Source: Powellomyces hirtus
Lineage: Eukaryota > Chytridiomycota > Chytridiomycetes > Spizellomycetales > Powellomycetaceae
DNA: 64,000 nt
NCBI GenBank assembly: GCA_025526995.1
Contig: JAHLKG010000003.1
Location: 868,001-932,000 of the forward strand
Direction of reading: 5' to 3'
A program made the position numbers and the translations under genes. Each line of letters opens with the position of its first letter. Position 1 is the stretch's first letter. Positions 1 to 12,861 of the stretch are shown here, piece after piece. The notes under the pieces were generated by a model, which saw nothing but the letters and a program-made list of their open reading frames with translations, was not told the DNA's origin and searched no databases.

Positions 1-1
1 T

Positions 2-730
2 AACGAAGTTAACAACACAACCGATTGTCTGACCGTTTCGGCAAGTCTGTTTGAACCGGAACAGCCACTGCAGCACGAGCAGCTGATATCGAACCCGTTT
101 CCTCCGTGGTTTACGGCGATCCCTTTACATCATCCCCAGCCATCATCGTACGATCCCGTCGCCACAGCCGCAGTTCTCAATAACCAACCGCCATGGGGTT
201 TGGGGCTAGCACCGGACTTTAGCCCTTGGATTCCATCCCCAGAAGCACATGTACCCGCGATGATGCCGCTCCAGTTCGGCAACAATGAGGATGTATTTCA
301 ACCATCGGCAAGTCCGCTCCAGCTCTGCAAGAATGAGGATGTATTCCAGCCATCGGCAAGTCCGTCTCCGCCCACGCTACCGCCTTCTCCAGTGTCAGTG
401 TCGACAACAGCTGGAGCACCGTCAGAGCCTGATCTGGGCAGTAGCCGCAACAAGTTCATTCACGAATGTTCACATTGTCCACGCTCCTTCACCCGGCGCT
501 ACAACCTGCTCGCGCACATCCGCGGAACTCACTCGCTCGAGAAGCCCTACACCTGCGCTCTCTGTCCGAGGGCTTTTACCCGCAAACACGACTTTGATCG
601 CCACGCAGTTAGTTGTCACTGGAAGGTCAAGCCGTTCCAGTGCCCCCGCTGTTCGCGCAGATTCGCCAGGTCGGATGCATTGAAGAAACACGGTCGGAGG
701 AAACAATGTAAAGATCCCGATTCCGATTGA
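2..730 (+). CDS. C2H2 zinc-finger protein, 5' truncated by window edge
   Basis: The reading frame is open from base 2, so the true start lies upstream of the window. About 242 residues are visible. The first two thirds are rich in Pro, Ser and Gln, as in an activation or disordered region, and contain an 11-residue peptide (NEDVFQPSASP) twice in tandem at about bases 283-362. The C-terminus carries three adjacent C2H2 fingers (bases about 466-700), each with the CxxC core and an RSF/RAF/RRF phenylalanine. The last finger ends in a K/R-rich tail with a histidine-cysteine pair instead of the normal second histidine. It is probably a sequence-specific DNA-binding transcription factor in the nucleus. 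The target and family member cannot be named from this fragment. The zinc-finger call is firm; the regulatory role is inferred. Confidence 0.85.
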   Translation, partial: NEVNNTTDCLTVSASLFEPEQPLQHEQLISNPFPPWFTAIPLHHPQPSSYDPVATAAVLNNQPPWGLGLAPDFSPWIPSPEAHVPAMMPLQFGNNEDVFQPSASPLQLCKNEDVFQPSASPSPPTLPPSPVSVSTTAGAPSEPDLGSSRNKFIHECSHCPRSFTRRYNLLAHIRGTHSLEKPYTCALCPRAFTRKHDFDRHAVSCHWKVKPFQCPRCSRRFARSDALKKHGRRKQCKDPDSD

Positions 731-1006
731 ACTCCATCATGCCATCTGTCTTGGTTGGCTTTTTCTCAAACCTATTGCATATCGTTTACCCTACCTATGG
801 TATTGGGCATAGCACCAGTTGTAGTTCCTCACCTTTCGTCTTGTGGATTCGCACACAAGCTGTTTACAGCTGAACAGATCGTTTTTATAAATATATATAT
901 ATATATATATTTCGCAAAACAAGTGCTCGTTCGTTCAACTTTATGGTTAGCATTTCGCGTGCTTGACATTGTGCGTATGCATATTCAGTAATCTATAGCT
1001 GTAAGC
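731..1006. other. Intergenic, convergent 3' ends
   Basis: This spacer lies between the stop of the zinc-finger gene and the stop of CLP1 on the other strand. It includes a short TA dinucleotide run (about 888-911) and is otherwise featureless. It probably holds both poly(A) regions. Confidence 0.5.
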
Positions 1007-3111
1007 TCAGGTCTCCATCCACTTTAATGCTGCCATGATCATGTACTGCCGAGGCAATCTTCCAGGATTTGGGGCCAAGACAGTCATCTTGGCCTTTTCT
1101 TCGTCCACCTCACTGACATAAACGAAGCCTGCAATGTTGGTTCCTAATACTTGGGCACTCTCCTCTTCCGGCGTAAGGGTAACTGTGGGCTCTGGCAGAG
1201 AAGCGTTCGTAACAGCAAGAATGGAGTGCAGTAGAATATCACCGGGATCCACTTTGACGAGACGTGTTTCTTGCAGCAGACGTTCCGAACCCAGAGGAAG
1301 AGCACTTGAAGGTGCCAGTGTACCTTTGAAATGTCAGAAGCGGAAAAGATGAGACTCAAGTGCACGTCGCGCCGTTGTCTTTCAACGCTTTCTTTACCTT
1401 CACCCACTCTCCGGACAGCCACATCGGAGAACGGCACCAAACTGGAGTATGGACTCAATTCACCCTTCCGGGTTCCGTAAAAATACTCTTTTATTTTGTG
1501 CATTTGCAGATGTCGGCGATATGTTTTATCGCGAGTTACGACCTGTGGACGAAAGCCTAGTGAGCAACGGTCACAGCAATGATGCGGAGCCTCATAGCAG
1601 CTTACTTACTCCGCCTGATTTTGCCAACTTCACAATGGAAATGCCAGAGTCTTGCCGGTACCGTCTGGTAAGCTCACTGTACAGTCGCTCGTGTCCAAGA
1701 ACAAGGATGGCATTCACTTTGAAAAGAAATCAGCATCAAGCATCTGTAAACTGGGCGGTCGCTATATGTTAGGAGTACCTCCGAAGCTGTCAATTGCATG
1801 GGTCAATGTATCATAACTCGCAACATCGACAAACTGGCTTGGCGTATTCATGATGAAACCTGATGACTTGACTGCAAAACATATTTGTGAGTGAGAAGAT
1901 CACAGAGAAGCCGCAAGAGCTGGCCTACCATCGGCTTCGCCAAGCTTTCGTTTGACAATGGTAGAGAGTCGTTGAACTGTGGCATTGAACAACTTCGGCT
2001 TGTCAAGTGGTGATGGATATCCATAGTAGTATGTCAGAGGACTGGTCCCAGTAGTAGCAGAAGAAGCTGATAGCTCGTCCTCCATGTCGATTGGTCGCCC
2101 AATGGCCATAGCCGCGAGCGTCCCAGGCAGACTAATTGACCCCTTTTTGAAAACATCTATGTCAGCCTCATTCCCGATAACTCTGTGCAGAGCCCTTGAC
2201 CGCTTGTTTACCTCACTAGGATCGATATCCACAAAGAGAGGTTTCCGGCTTTGCTTCACGGCGTAGTTCAATAGGATCTTGGATAGGGATGTTTTTCCAA
2301 CGTCAGCCGGCCCAACTATCATCACCTATTCCAGATGGTCTGAGTGCATTGTTCTCGATCGATTCCGAAGGATCAAGCGCTGTACCTTCGGGCCCTCCTC
2401 GCCCTTCTCTTCTGCTGCTACACGAAGCTGCTCCAGTGCAAGATGCACGTTCAAGTAGCTTTGCATTGGCGTTTCATCAGCCACGTAATCGACCGTTGGT
2501 TCTCCACCCAAGTATCGACACGGAAAAAAACAAGATTAGGATTCTTCGCAGATTCAGTACCAAAGTAATGGAAGGGACATATCTCAAGAGAGCACCCGTG
2601 CCATGTGTACACGGCGACCTTCCGTCCGGAAAACGCATATTGAGGGTCTGTTGCAAGCTCTGATCCAAACATCTCTGCGTGGCCGGACTTCAGCTACGGA
2701 CATGGACAAGAGAAGAGCTTTCAACAAGAAGAAGGACGAGAGGATCCCGAACAAAGCATGCCATCAAATGAACAAAAATGGGTTGTATTTGTGCACATCA
2801 ACTCAGATAGGTAGAAGATATTATGTAGGTCAGAGGACGGACCAGAAGTCCCATGAGAGTCTCTGCCCACTTTCCTCCACTTCCAGTGGGTGTACCTGTC
2901 CAGCCCCGCACCCAACATATGGCGTTCCTACCTTCAATGTGACCACCCCGCTGTCAACAAACCCATTTTCGAATCGAAACTCTTGTCCGGGATTTAACGT
3001 TATTATTCGGACTTTCGTGCCAGGGACATGCTGTCATTTTTTGCAGAAATCAGCCTTTGCTCCGACAATTGCGTCCTGGCTAAAGCAAACCTTTGGGGCG
3101 TCCTCGTCCAT
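1007..3111 (-). CDS. CLP1: Polynucleotide 5'-hydroxyl-kinase / cleavage factor CLP1
   Basis: CLP1 is a nuclear P-loop protein of pre-mRNA cleavage factor IA/IIm; in animals it is also an RNA 5'-kinase of tRNA splicing. Ten exons give a continuous 452-residue protein, close to the family length: about 3111-3091, 3030-2932, 2693-2561, 2501-2386, 2325-2212, 2142-1929, 1871-1779, 1716-1610, 1542-1398 and 1323-1007. Family marks in order are the N-terminal [10 protein letters not shown] strand, [31 protein letters not shown], the Walker A motif [10 protein letters not shown], then FVDIDPSE joined to GSISLPGT, and a C-terminal EYFYG..FSDV domain. Introns are mostly 59-90 nt. The 238-nt intron 2 is longer and is the least certain. 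The 69-nt intron after DPSE has no in-frame stop, so its retention would insert 23 residues. Start chosen: ATG at 3111. Confidence 0.9.
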
Positions 3112-3518
3112 CTCTATACTCTCTTTTGCTGTGCTATAGGTACCGGTGGTAATGATCGATCTGGCACAAGCTTCAGGAGGCTATGTTACTTGTCATAGGA
3201 ACAAGGTGACTGCCCCGAGGTGTTCCGTGACCGTGACCTGCACAAGTTGAACCAAGGAGGCTGCAACGATTTGACAAACTGCATACATTCCAGACAGAAC
3301 TTCATATACGCACGGACAGCCCCCGGAAAATAAACTCGGGAGAAACACTCAAGATCTGACACAATCCTTCGAGGGACAGCCAGCGCTTCGTAGACCAAAT
3401 TACATCTTGACGCCACTCTCTTACAAGGAACGCCGCCGACGGTTTCCGAAGTTCCTGACAGAACCCTTTCAACCTTCAAGTGCTCCCTATCGACATCCGC
3501 TACACTCCAAGTTCTTGA
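3112..3518. promoter_or_regulatory. Divergent promoter region CLP1 / MGM1
   Basis: About 400 bp separate the two divergent start codons. Both genes must take their promoters from here. I see no clear TATA box and no convincing extra gene; the small open frames inside look like chance. Confidence 0.4.
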
Positions 3519-6215
3519 ATGCTACTATCGGCAGTTCGTGGTTTGCGGGCCTCGAGCTTGCGCCAGGGGCGAGTCGCTGCCAGGCCTGACGGTGGTCCTT
3601 CGTTGTCACCTGCAGCCACGAGGACAATGTGGACCAATGCGCAGAACGCCCGGGGACCTCGATCCGGGGCAGGGTGGAGCAGGAACACGAGCTGGAATCG
3701 TTATCAACAGCGCAGAAGGTTGTTCGGTGTCCGAGCCGCCATGTCTCTTTTGCGCATTCCTGTCGCAGCCATTGGAGCTGGGGGCGGAGCCATGGCTTAC
3801 ATGAGTTACAAAGTTGATGGTAACGTCAATGCTGCTTGTTTCACATTCGAACTGATTGCTAACTTTTGACCTATATGAACAGAACTGCAAAGGGAGTACG
3901 TGCCGGACTGGATGAAAGATGCCTTTGCAAAGGCCAATGGATATCTGCAGGACATCAACTTTAGTGACCTCGAACTGCCTGATCTTCCGGATTTGTCCAA
4001 GTTTAAGCTAGCAGACGTATCGTCCGACGCAATTCCCGCAATCCCCGGCATGGCCAAAGCAGCAGAGAAGTTTGACGAACTCACTTCCGCGGCTCTAGAG
4101 ACCTCTGAGATGAGTCAGCTACCAACGCAAGCGGAGGTAGTGATGAAGAAAGCAACACAAAACCATGGGTCCTTGCCACCTCCCGACGAGGATCTGATGG
4201 TTCTCACAAAGAAGCTGATTGAAGTGCGTAACCTTCTGAAAACGGTTGATAATAACGCAAAAATGACGCTACCTAGCATCGTCGTTATCGGCTCACAGAG
4301 CAGTGGAAAAAGTTCTGTCCTCGAAGCGATAGTCGGGCACGAGTTTCTGCCAAAAGGAAACAACATGGTCACAAGGCGTCCGATCGAACTGACCCTCATC
4401 CACACACCAGATTCGAAGGAGGAGTTTGCAGAGTTTCCACAACTTGGCTTGGGAAAGGTCCATGATTTCAAAAACGTACAAAGAACCCTCACGGATCTGA
4501 ACCTTGCCGTGCCGGACACGGAATGCGTCTCAAACAGTCCCATCGAGCTTCGGGTATATTCGCCAAATGTTCCAGACTTGACTTTGGTGGACTTGCCCGG
4601 TTACATCCAGATTCACAACCGAAATCAACCAGCTGTCCTGAAGGAGAAAATTGCCGATCTGTGCGAATCTTACATCCGAGAACCGAACATTATCCTGGCT
4701 GTGTGCTCGGCCGATGTTGACCTCGCAAATTCCGAAGCTCTTCGGGCTAGTCGTAAAGTGGATCCTTCCGGCAAGCGCACAATTGGGGTAGTAACAAAAA
4801 TGGACCTTGTCGAGGAGGAAACTGGCGTCGGCATCTTAAAAAACAAGGACTATCCGTTGCAGCTTGGATATGTTGGTGTGGTTTGTAAGAAGACAGGACC
4901 TGATGTGGATTCGCAAGCCATTATTCGCTCTGAAGATGCCTTCTTCGGGAACCACCCAGCATATCGGTCTAATCGACTAATGGTGGGAACCAGCACCTTG
5001 AGGAGACGATTGATGGAAGTGTTGGAAGACCACATGGGACGATCTCTGCACAAGATATCGGATGCAGTGCAGACTGAACTCGACGAAGCCAGATACCAGT
5101 TCAAAGTGCATTACAATGACCGGCGCATAAGTGCCGAAAGCTATGTCGCCGAATCCATCGATACTTTGAAGCAAAAATTCAAGGAATTTGCGAAGCAATT
5201 TGGCAAGCCGCAAGTTCGAGAGGAAGTGCGGAGCATGTTGGAACAGCGCTTACTTGACATATGTGCGGATGTTTACTGGAGCGATAGCCGCGTCTCCAAT
5301 CTCCCGCGGCTGTGCCTTAGCGACCCGTTCTGGCAAGGACGCTTGGACGTAAGTTCAGGCGCGCTGACGAAGAGTGGAGTTGGTCGATCGTCAGTCCAAT
5401 TGGTCGTCGATGTTCTGATGCGAAACATGGAACGCTTGACGTCGACGGAGCCATGGGTGCATCACGCGGAGGGTCGACAAAAGGTCATGGACTTTAGCAA
5501 TGACTTGCTTCGGGCAAAGTTCCACACCGCCGTCGATCAGGTGGAAAACACTATCAAGCCCTACAAGTTCGAGGTGGAATGCACTGAGCTAGAGTGGCAG
5601 GAAGGACAGAAACGAGCTGTCGCTACGCTCGAGAAACAACTGGCTGAAGCTCAACAAGGTCTGCAAGTCATCAAATCTACCGTCGGTCGACGAAAACTTC
5701 GCAATGCGATCAAATATGTTCAGAAGGCCGACCGTGAGGCATCTTTCCGAAAGCAGCAGTCAGCCACTTCCAACGAACTGGAGACGGGCCCGTCTGAGGT
5801 TCTGGACAATCCCGATCACCCCGCCTTCAACCTTAAACTCATGGAACGCGCGAGGGAAGCACTTGACCTGCAGTCGCGCGCGACGCTGCTGCAAACGCGC
5901 GTCGGTGCCCTGCGCTCACGGCAATGCTCCACTGCCGATAACAAAGCATGCTGCCCGGAAGTTTTCCTTTCCGTTGTCGCCGAAAAGCTCACGTACACCG
6001 CGGTCATGTTCATTTGGGTGGAACTCCTCAATGAGTTCTTCTTCCAACTCCCGCGCGAGATCGACAACAAGCTCTACTACGATTTGTCCCGCAAAGAAAT
6101 CATGGCATTCGCAAAGGAGAACCCCGTCGTTGCGAAGCATCTCGAAGTGCAGGAGAAGAAGACCACGTTGGAAATCGTCATGGAGAAGCTCCGAGAGCTG
6201 CAGCGAAAACGATAG
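3519..6215 (+). CDS. MGM1: Mitochondrial dynamin-like GTPase Mgm1/OPA1
   Basis: This is the inner-membrane dynamin that drives mitochondrial inner membrane fusion and crista shape. Two exons, 3519-3819 and 3883-6215 (63-nt intron), join in frame to 877 residues. The N-terminus is rich in Arg, Ser and Ala and lacks acids (MLLSAVRGLRASSLRQGR), as in a matrix presequence. It is followed by a hydrophobic stretch at about residues 80-95 that would anchor the long form. The GTPase domain has G1 GSQSSGKS at about residue 237, a TRRP switch I, G3 DLPG and G4 TKMD. The middle and stalk regions and a C-terminal GED-like helix follow. Family members are cleaved by a rhomboid protease near the membrane segment; no site can be assigned here. 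Length and motif order fit MGM1/OPA1 rather than a cytosolic dynamin. Confidence 0.93.
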
Positions 6216-7187
6216 AGCCTACCCAGCATCCGGATTCTGATTCTATGCATATTTTCGTTTTTATTTTCCACTCATGTACAGGAAGGTTTTTTGTAACCCA
6301 TACATCATATTAGATATTGCCCCTCTGCCACAGTGCCATTTATTTTCTGGTTATGCAATTGTATTGACATGCATATATAATCAACCTCATGCATATGTGA
6401 TGGGACCAACCCGCAGGGAAGAGACTTGTACCGCACAATGATAGACCAACTGCGTCGGCGAAAGTCGAAGCGGCTGGTGAGTAATGGCGACAGCTTTTCT
6501 TTTGTTTGCTTGGACATTGATGACCAGCCACAGGACGATAGGCTGACCACCCAGTGTAGCAAACGAGCGCACAATGTGCACATCATGATATCTTTCTTCC
6601 TTTTTTGGGGGGTGAGACGGACAAACGCTCGGGAGTAAGCCTCGTTGAGTTACAGCCGACACCTTGCGGCATCGACCGCAATCGCATGACTGTGCTATAA
6701 CGAACCACATGCCCCGGTCGCCCGCTGACCCACCGCCAGCATACCGCCAAGCGGATCTTTGCAAGAACGACGGGAGTCAGCAATGGGAGGCGGAGGATAG
6801 GACCCGCCGCTAGCGACGGCACTTTCTGCCGAGTGTTCGAGGACTTTCCCCAAAGCAAATGTTGTGAGTGTTTTTACGACTCCGTATGTGCTGCTTCGAA
6901 AAGCGATTCTCCGAGATGTTTGTCCGTCTGAAGAAGAAGGGAGCTAGGCGGAGCAGGACAGCTTTTTTTTATATGGCCCCCGGAAGTGCTGTGCCACCAA
7001 CACCTCGACTGCGTGTTCGCGCGTCTGGGCTAAATCCCTATTACTTGTATTAAAACTATTAGATTGGACTATCAACACTAATCTAAAGACACATACGTCA
7101 AATCATGTACGCAAAGTGAGAAATATTGAAATGTTCCACCACACAGGGAATGGCAGGGAAAGAGTGTCAGGGTGACAGAAGTGATGT
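6216..7187. other. Intergenic, no gene recognised
   Basis: About 970 bp lie between two convergent stops (MGM1 and chitin synthase). Short open frames here have no recognisable similarity or intron structure. No tRNA cloverleaf or snRNA motif was seen by eye. Confidence 0.4.
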
Positions 7188-10100
7188 TTACAACCTGCCT
7201 TGCAGAATGTCCTCAATAAAGCCATTGATGGTGGCCTTGCGCGAATTCAGATCTACGCCAAAAGCAGCACTCAATTCGTCGCGAACCTGCTTCTTAGTTA
7301 CTGTCATCAGGTTCGCAGTGGACAGGATTCGACGCGTCTCTCGCAGCAAATCATCATCAGATGGGGAGCCGCCGTGCTGCATCGCCGTATATCCGCTGCC
7401 AACACTAATCATCGAGTTGCGAGTAACTGGGGGATGCGGTTGCTGGTACGGTGGCAAGGCACCGCCGCCTCCACCTCCATAGACGGAACCTCCATACGCC
7501 GAAGCCGGACCACCATATCCGGAGTACGCCGACGGCGCTGGACCACCACCACCGTATACGGATCCGCCGTAAGACGATGGTGCACCGTAGGCCGAATTTG
7601 CCCCTCCATATGCGGAAGTCGCCGCAGGTGTTCTTCGTCCCTGGCTGAAGTCAGAGGCGCGCGAGTCCTTTGATCCTTCCGATTCCTTTTCCCAGGTTTC
7701 GGCTTCATGATCTGCCCATTTCTTCATAGGAATACTCTTTGGATCAAACTAGATGACATGAGGGCAAAACGTTAGGATGAGAAACATCGCATGACCTTTT
7801 GCATGAGCCAAGCACATACCGGTTGGACATCTGATGCGTAAACCATCTTCTTTCCTTTTTCTCCAATGACAACTCGAGTATTTCCCCAAGAGAAATCATC
7901 CATGTGCCAGAACGAGTACAGAGGGATTCCAAAACTGAACACTGGCATGGCAATGATGTACTGCAAAAATGAACCGAGGGTCTTGTGAGTTTCGCGCGCG
8001 CATAATGATGGTCAGTCGAACAACAAGTGTACATACCACAATCATCCACCCAATCTGAGCCCATTGACGTTTCAAAATAAAGATCAAAACCTGTAAACCG
8101 TAGATGGCTCCCAACATGATGACACTCATTGTCGGGAAGATATCCGGCTCTGTAATGGCAGAGTAGATCAGATAGCCGATGTAGAGGAGGATGACCGGTT
8201 GTACGAGGGTCGAAAAGAGATCGAGCATGACAACGAATCGCATGGAGAAGCAGCAGAAACCACACAGCTGGGGCAGATAGATGAGCTCAAACAGGTTGTG
8301 GACTGTTGAGTTGATCCAGCGACGTCGTTGTGAGAGAAGCACGGACCACTGATCTGGCGCGTTTGTCCGACACTGCGCGTCGTTCGTAAATGACAACTTC
8401 AGGTTGGGGAAGTGCTTCATCATGAGAGTGGTAAGGTATCGGTCTTCACCCAGATGCAATAGGTTCTTCATATGAAGAGTGTCGACTCGGTTCTCAGAGT
8501 AGTCCTCGATGACGGCAGGAGATATGAGGAGCGGTACATTCTTGGTCGGCGTTCTAACGCGGTACATGCAGAAACATCCAGGCAAACAGGTAACAGAACC
8601 AAACAAACTTTCGAACGCCTTAGCCAGATGGTGGGAGATGAAGTATTCGTAGACTTGTATCATAGTGGTCCAGGAATCCTTCTCATTTGCAAGCAGCGTC
8701 TCTCCGCAGATGCCCATGATCTTGGAATCGTGAATCATGGCCGAGACCATGCGATTCAGCGAATCCTGATAGACTTCAGTGTCGGCATCGACCATGAGGG
8801 TGTACTCGTAGAAAGACGGGTTTACTCCAATGATGTTCTTCATGTGGTGGTACAATTCCAGTTCGAGCGGGTTCATTTCGGAGCTGAAGTGCACACGGGA
8901 CAAGAATCGCATGAGGACCATTTGAGAATCTCGCTTTCCTCTGTTGCCGGGACGCGACCGCTCGCTTGGCTTGCCAACCTTGACCACCACAATATAGGGC
9001 ACCGAGTGGCCTTGCACTTCATAGAGTCCGGAATAAACTTTGGCCATGTTGTGCTGCTTGTCGCCTTCACCCAAAGATTGGAAACTCAACGGCTCAGGGT
9101 CATGGTTGGGATCCACTCCGAGAATATCCAGTACGATTCTGGGCGTCGGACGGTCGTTTCCGCTTCCGATAATGTTTCCATCGCAGATGATAAAGAGTAG
9201 CTTCCTTTTGTCATCGTATCGTAGAACCGCCAGGGATTCGAGCGTTTTCGTCAAGCTTTCCGCGCCTTCGGTGTAGCAAGGGACTTGGCAGATGACAAAC
9301 TTATCGTGATCTTCAGGGTCACGTCCACTTCCAAATTGGAGCGCGGCCAAGAACTTGAACCCGATGACGGCCACCAGAACGATCGTACTGGCGAGAAGTA
9401 TATAGTTGGAGAACTTGCATCGGAAGTCATTTCGATGGTCGATCACACCAATGTAGAACATGTTGTTCATACAGTTGAGGTAGGTCTTTGCCAGAGCCGG
9501 GTTTGGCCGAACGATCTTGTCGTTCCAGAAAGCTGTCATGTCTTTACCGACCGCCCCAACGATGACACCCATCTCCGGCGTGTCGGGGAAAAGACCGCCG
9601 CCTTCGATTCTGGCGTTCAGGTATGTAGACATGTCATAGACATTCTCGTCGATCACAATGTATCGCTTTTCGGCAGTGGCCTTTGCAATCTCTTCCATAG
9701 GCCAGGCAACCCGACTTCTCACATACTGGTTCATGTTCCCAAACCAATCCTGTGGCTGTCCGGTGCCTGTTGCCAGCTCGTTGTGAAATTTGAAATCTGG
9801 TGTGCTTTTTTGAGGACCGGGCACGCGCAGATTGGTCCAGGTTGGTGAGGGGGCCGGAATGCCGGGGCACTCCTCGCTGAACCGTTGAGTTCTGTCAAAC
9901 AGATTGGATACATCCTGTCCATAGAAATTGGCCATTTGGTACGACTCCACGTTTCTCGGTGATGCGGTGTGACTAGCCACGAGGTCTTTGATCATGTACG
10001 CACGCCCGTACATATACACGTAGGGCTCGCTCTCCTTGGTCTTGCTGTTCAACTCCGAAACGCTGAGAACGTTGATTCGTGGGCATATCAGCTTACCCAG

Positions 10101-12861
10101 ACCGATGATGAAGAAAACAAGGAGACAGCAGCAGAAAAAGATAAGAATGCACAGAGCAACCTTTTCTCTCCATGCCATTTGAATATCCTTTCTCTTCATG
10201 CCGCCGCACAGGGAGAGGAAGAATGGCGGGATCCACCAAGTGAGCATCCACGTGCAGCAGACCCATTTTCTCCTTGCCGGACTAGAACGCTGTTCTTCCT
10301 CGATGAGAGTTTCTGTTTGTGCTCGATCCTTGATACCGCGTTCCACATCATTCTCACGAAGCTTCTTATCCATGTTCGTCGGAACAAGAGTAATTTGCGA
10401 ATGCTGATGGCTCAACGAACTGTATTCGAACTCTGACTGGTAGTTTGATTCGTTGTCATCGAAAAACGACCCGTTGTCATCGGCGTTCTCGAGATCGCTG
10501 CTGTAATGGGAGGTGGTATCATCATATACACCGGACGCCGGGCTGCCCGACCGTTCCACCGATCCGTCTCGAGATCTGCCCGCTCCGCGTGCCTTTCGGT
10601 CGGCTTTCAACTGCTCCTCGATGGTCCTCAATTCATCTTCCAGCGACCTCCATGACGACTCAGAGAGGAACACCTTTGTCCGCCCAACCGCCATTTCTCT
10701 GTTTGTCCAATTACTTTGTAGCACGAAATCTTCACACTTTCCGCTCGGACCGCCACTTTCGTCAAGTTTCATTGGATCAATGATGACCCTGTACCGGCCT
10801 AGGAATTCATCTATCGAGTAGCTTGTCGTGTAATCAGCTGCTGCGCGAGCTTGCGCAATTTGAGTCATTCCAAACCCACGCAGCTGGGACTTTACTCGCT
10901 TTGACTCAATCTTGTCGCCTGACAAATCTTCGTTTGGCTTCACACAAAGAATTATCCAGGGGATCGTCTCATTGAGGGTTTCAACCATTTCATCGATCGC
11001 GGCGCGGAAATTATAACCAATGGTCTCTGGTGTCGCGTCGTGGCCATAGCGACCATTCTTTCGCTTGAGAGATGGCTGACGGAACGGTTTCCGGGGTGCT
11101 TGTGCACCAGTAACCATTGCTCCGTCTCTACCACCCTTTTCCGTAGACACGATCTTCTCCGAGAACAGGCCGCGGACGAACCCATTCGCAGATGATGGGA
11201 TGTCCTTTCCGTTGCCTCGGAAGATCGAAACAAAGTCAGGGCATAATGCGTCCGTGTTCTTCTCCAGGAACAGGCTAGTATCGTAATCAACAGTGCGTGA
11301 AAAGTGCTTGATCCCAAATGATGAGCTCGTTTTTCCTTCTACAAACAACTCATGTGAGCCCAATTTCTCCGTGAGACGCGTGATGAGAGGTCGTTCGTTT
11401 TGTCGGGAGCTTTGCTCCGTAGATGCTGAGTCAATTACAGACAGCGCACTGGTCATGACTTCGACGACGGCTCCATTGGTGTTTTGAGGTAACGCCGCAG
11501 ACCGGATCCCTTCCTTCACATACTCCTCATGAGAATCCAGAATGCGCTTGGTTACAAACTGCTGCAGTCGTTCGTTTGCGTAGTTACCCAGCAACTGTTC
11601 AATGTCGTTGTGTCTCTGGTCCTGGAATCCAGCAAGATCAACGACACCAACAAAAGTCGCGCACTCGTCTTTGCACAGTCTCGTGTTGATGTGTTCCACG
11701 AGCCAGCTAAAGACGAGTGAGTATAGCGTCTTAGCCAGTGAATCACGTTGTGCACTAGCATCTTCCGCATTCATGAACACACTGACGACATCTCGCCAAA
11801 CAAGCTTCGTCCGCACGGTAAGCGCACTTTCGAGATTACGGGCGGCAACTCCCAGTAGTTCGGCGGCAATTTCGAGAGCTTCCTGATTCTTGACTGTGCA
11901 AGATTCCTTTGGCTTCTCCGGGTCTTCTTGGAATGTTATGTTTCCGAGATGCAGGATAGCTGCCATGAGCTGATAGATCTGGGCTTGAAGTCGACGACCC
12001 ACTCCAAGTGATTTCAGATGATCCCGCAGTTCTCCGAATTTAATTTGATCTTCTGTCGTCAAACGGGCTGGTCGTGGAGTTTGAAGGTAAGCAAACTGGC
12101 TTGAGTCATGTAATCTCCATTGTGTCTTCTCTTCCGTTGTGGCGCCGGCAAGCAAATAGTAAAAGATGTGGAAATTCCGTTCGTCTGATGGAGTTGCAGA
12201 CACGCGGTCCTTTTCGAGCAGATAGTCGAGCATCTTAGCACCGACCATGCGACCGTGACCATCGTATTGGTACTCTGTGTATCGTCCAAATCGGGATGAA
12301 CTAGGGTTCAGACGAGTGCGAGCCGTTCCAAAAGCATCCAGAACTGTTTCGGTTTTCATTACGCCAGAGTGAACCTTGGACTTTTTCTTTGCATTTTTGC
12401 TAATGGCAATGAGCTGTCGTACCAGCAGCTTTCGTGCCTCTGTCTTTCCGCTTCCACTCTCCCCACTGAAGAAAAACTGCGTGAGCTCCCTTTGTATTGT
12501 CAACTCTGTGGGGACATTGTCGCACTTACCAGAAAATGACGGACTGATCTTGTTGATTTCGCAGCATATGGTAAAACACGGACGCGGCAAGATCAAAGAT
12601 ATGCGCTGGAAGAGCAACCTTGTCCTCGCTGGTATCTTTAGCCCAGTCTGCATACTGAGCAGAGGTGTTGTCGGAAAAGGATTCTAGGGTCTTCACTGGA
12701 TTAACTACAACCAGTGCACCTGCACCGATGCGGGTGAAGATCTGATTTCTGGAGTATCGATCCTTAATGTTGGCAAGAATTGATTCATCTGAAGGGGAAG
12801 GAAGGAGAATCAAGTCTTCCTTGACATCGCCAGGAGCCCGGCTCTTCTTGCCCCTGCCCAT
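7188..12861 (-). CDS. Chitin synthase with N-terminal myosin motor (class V/VII type)
   Basis: This integral-membrane processive glycosyltransferase makes cell-wall chitin from UDP-GlcNAc. Four exons (12861-12530, 12465-8037, 7960-7820, 7748-7188) give 1820 residues. Order: a myosin head with P-loop GESGSGKTE (about 112), switch I NPSSSRFG, switch II DLAGF and the NANERLQ-like element; a charged linker; two membrane segments; a cytochrome-b5-like region; another membrane segment; then the catalytic core with VDADTEV (about 1338), [18 protein letters not shown] (about 1449) and QRRRW (about 1491). After further membrane helices there is a Gly/Tyr/Ser-rich tail and a C-terminal DEK_C domain. 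Intron 1 splits the codon just before the motor P-loop, giving FCGESG where most myosins have SGESG. All key motor and transferase residues look intact, so the fusion is probably functional. Family knowledge links the motor to polarised delivery or tethering along actin. Confidence 0.96.

Noticed and set aside
3186..3479. 97-residue minus frame between CLP1 and MGM1
   Set aside because: Lies in the divergent promoter, has no domain, and CLP1 already has a good start at 3111.
5704..6240. Alternative + frame of 178 residues at the MGM1 3' end
   Set aside because: Ser/Arg-rich out-of-frame translation overlapping the conserved GED-like end of MGM1.
8472..9848. Long + strand open frames inside the chitin synthase
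   Set aside because: They are antisense shadows of a strongly conserved catalytic domain.
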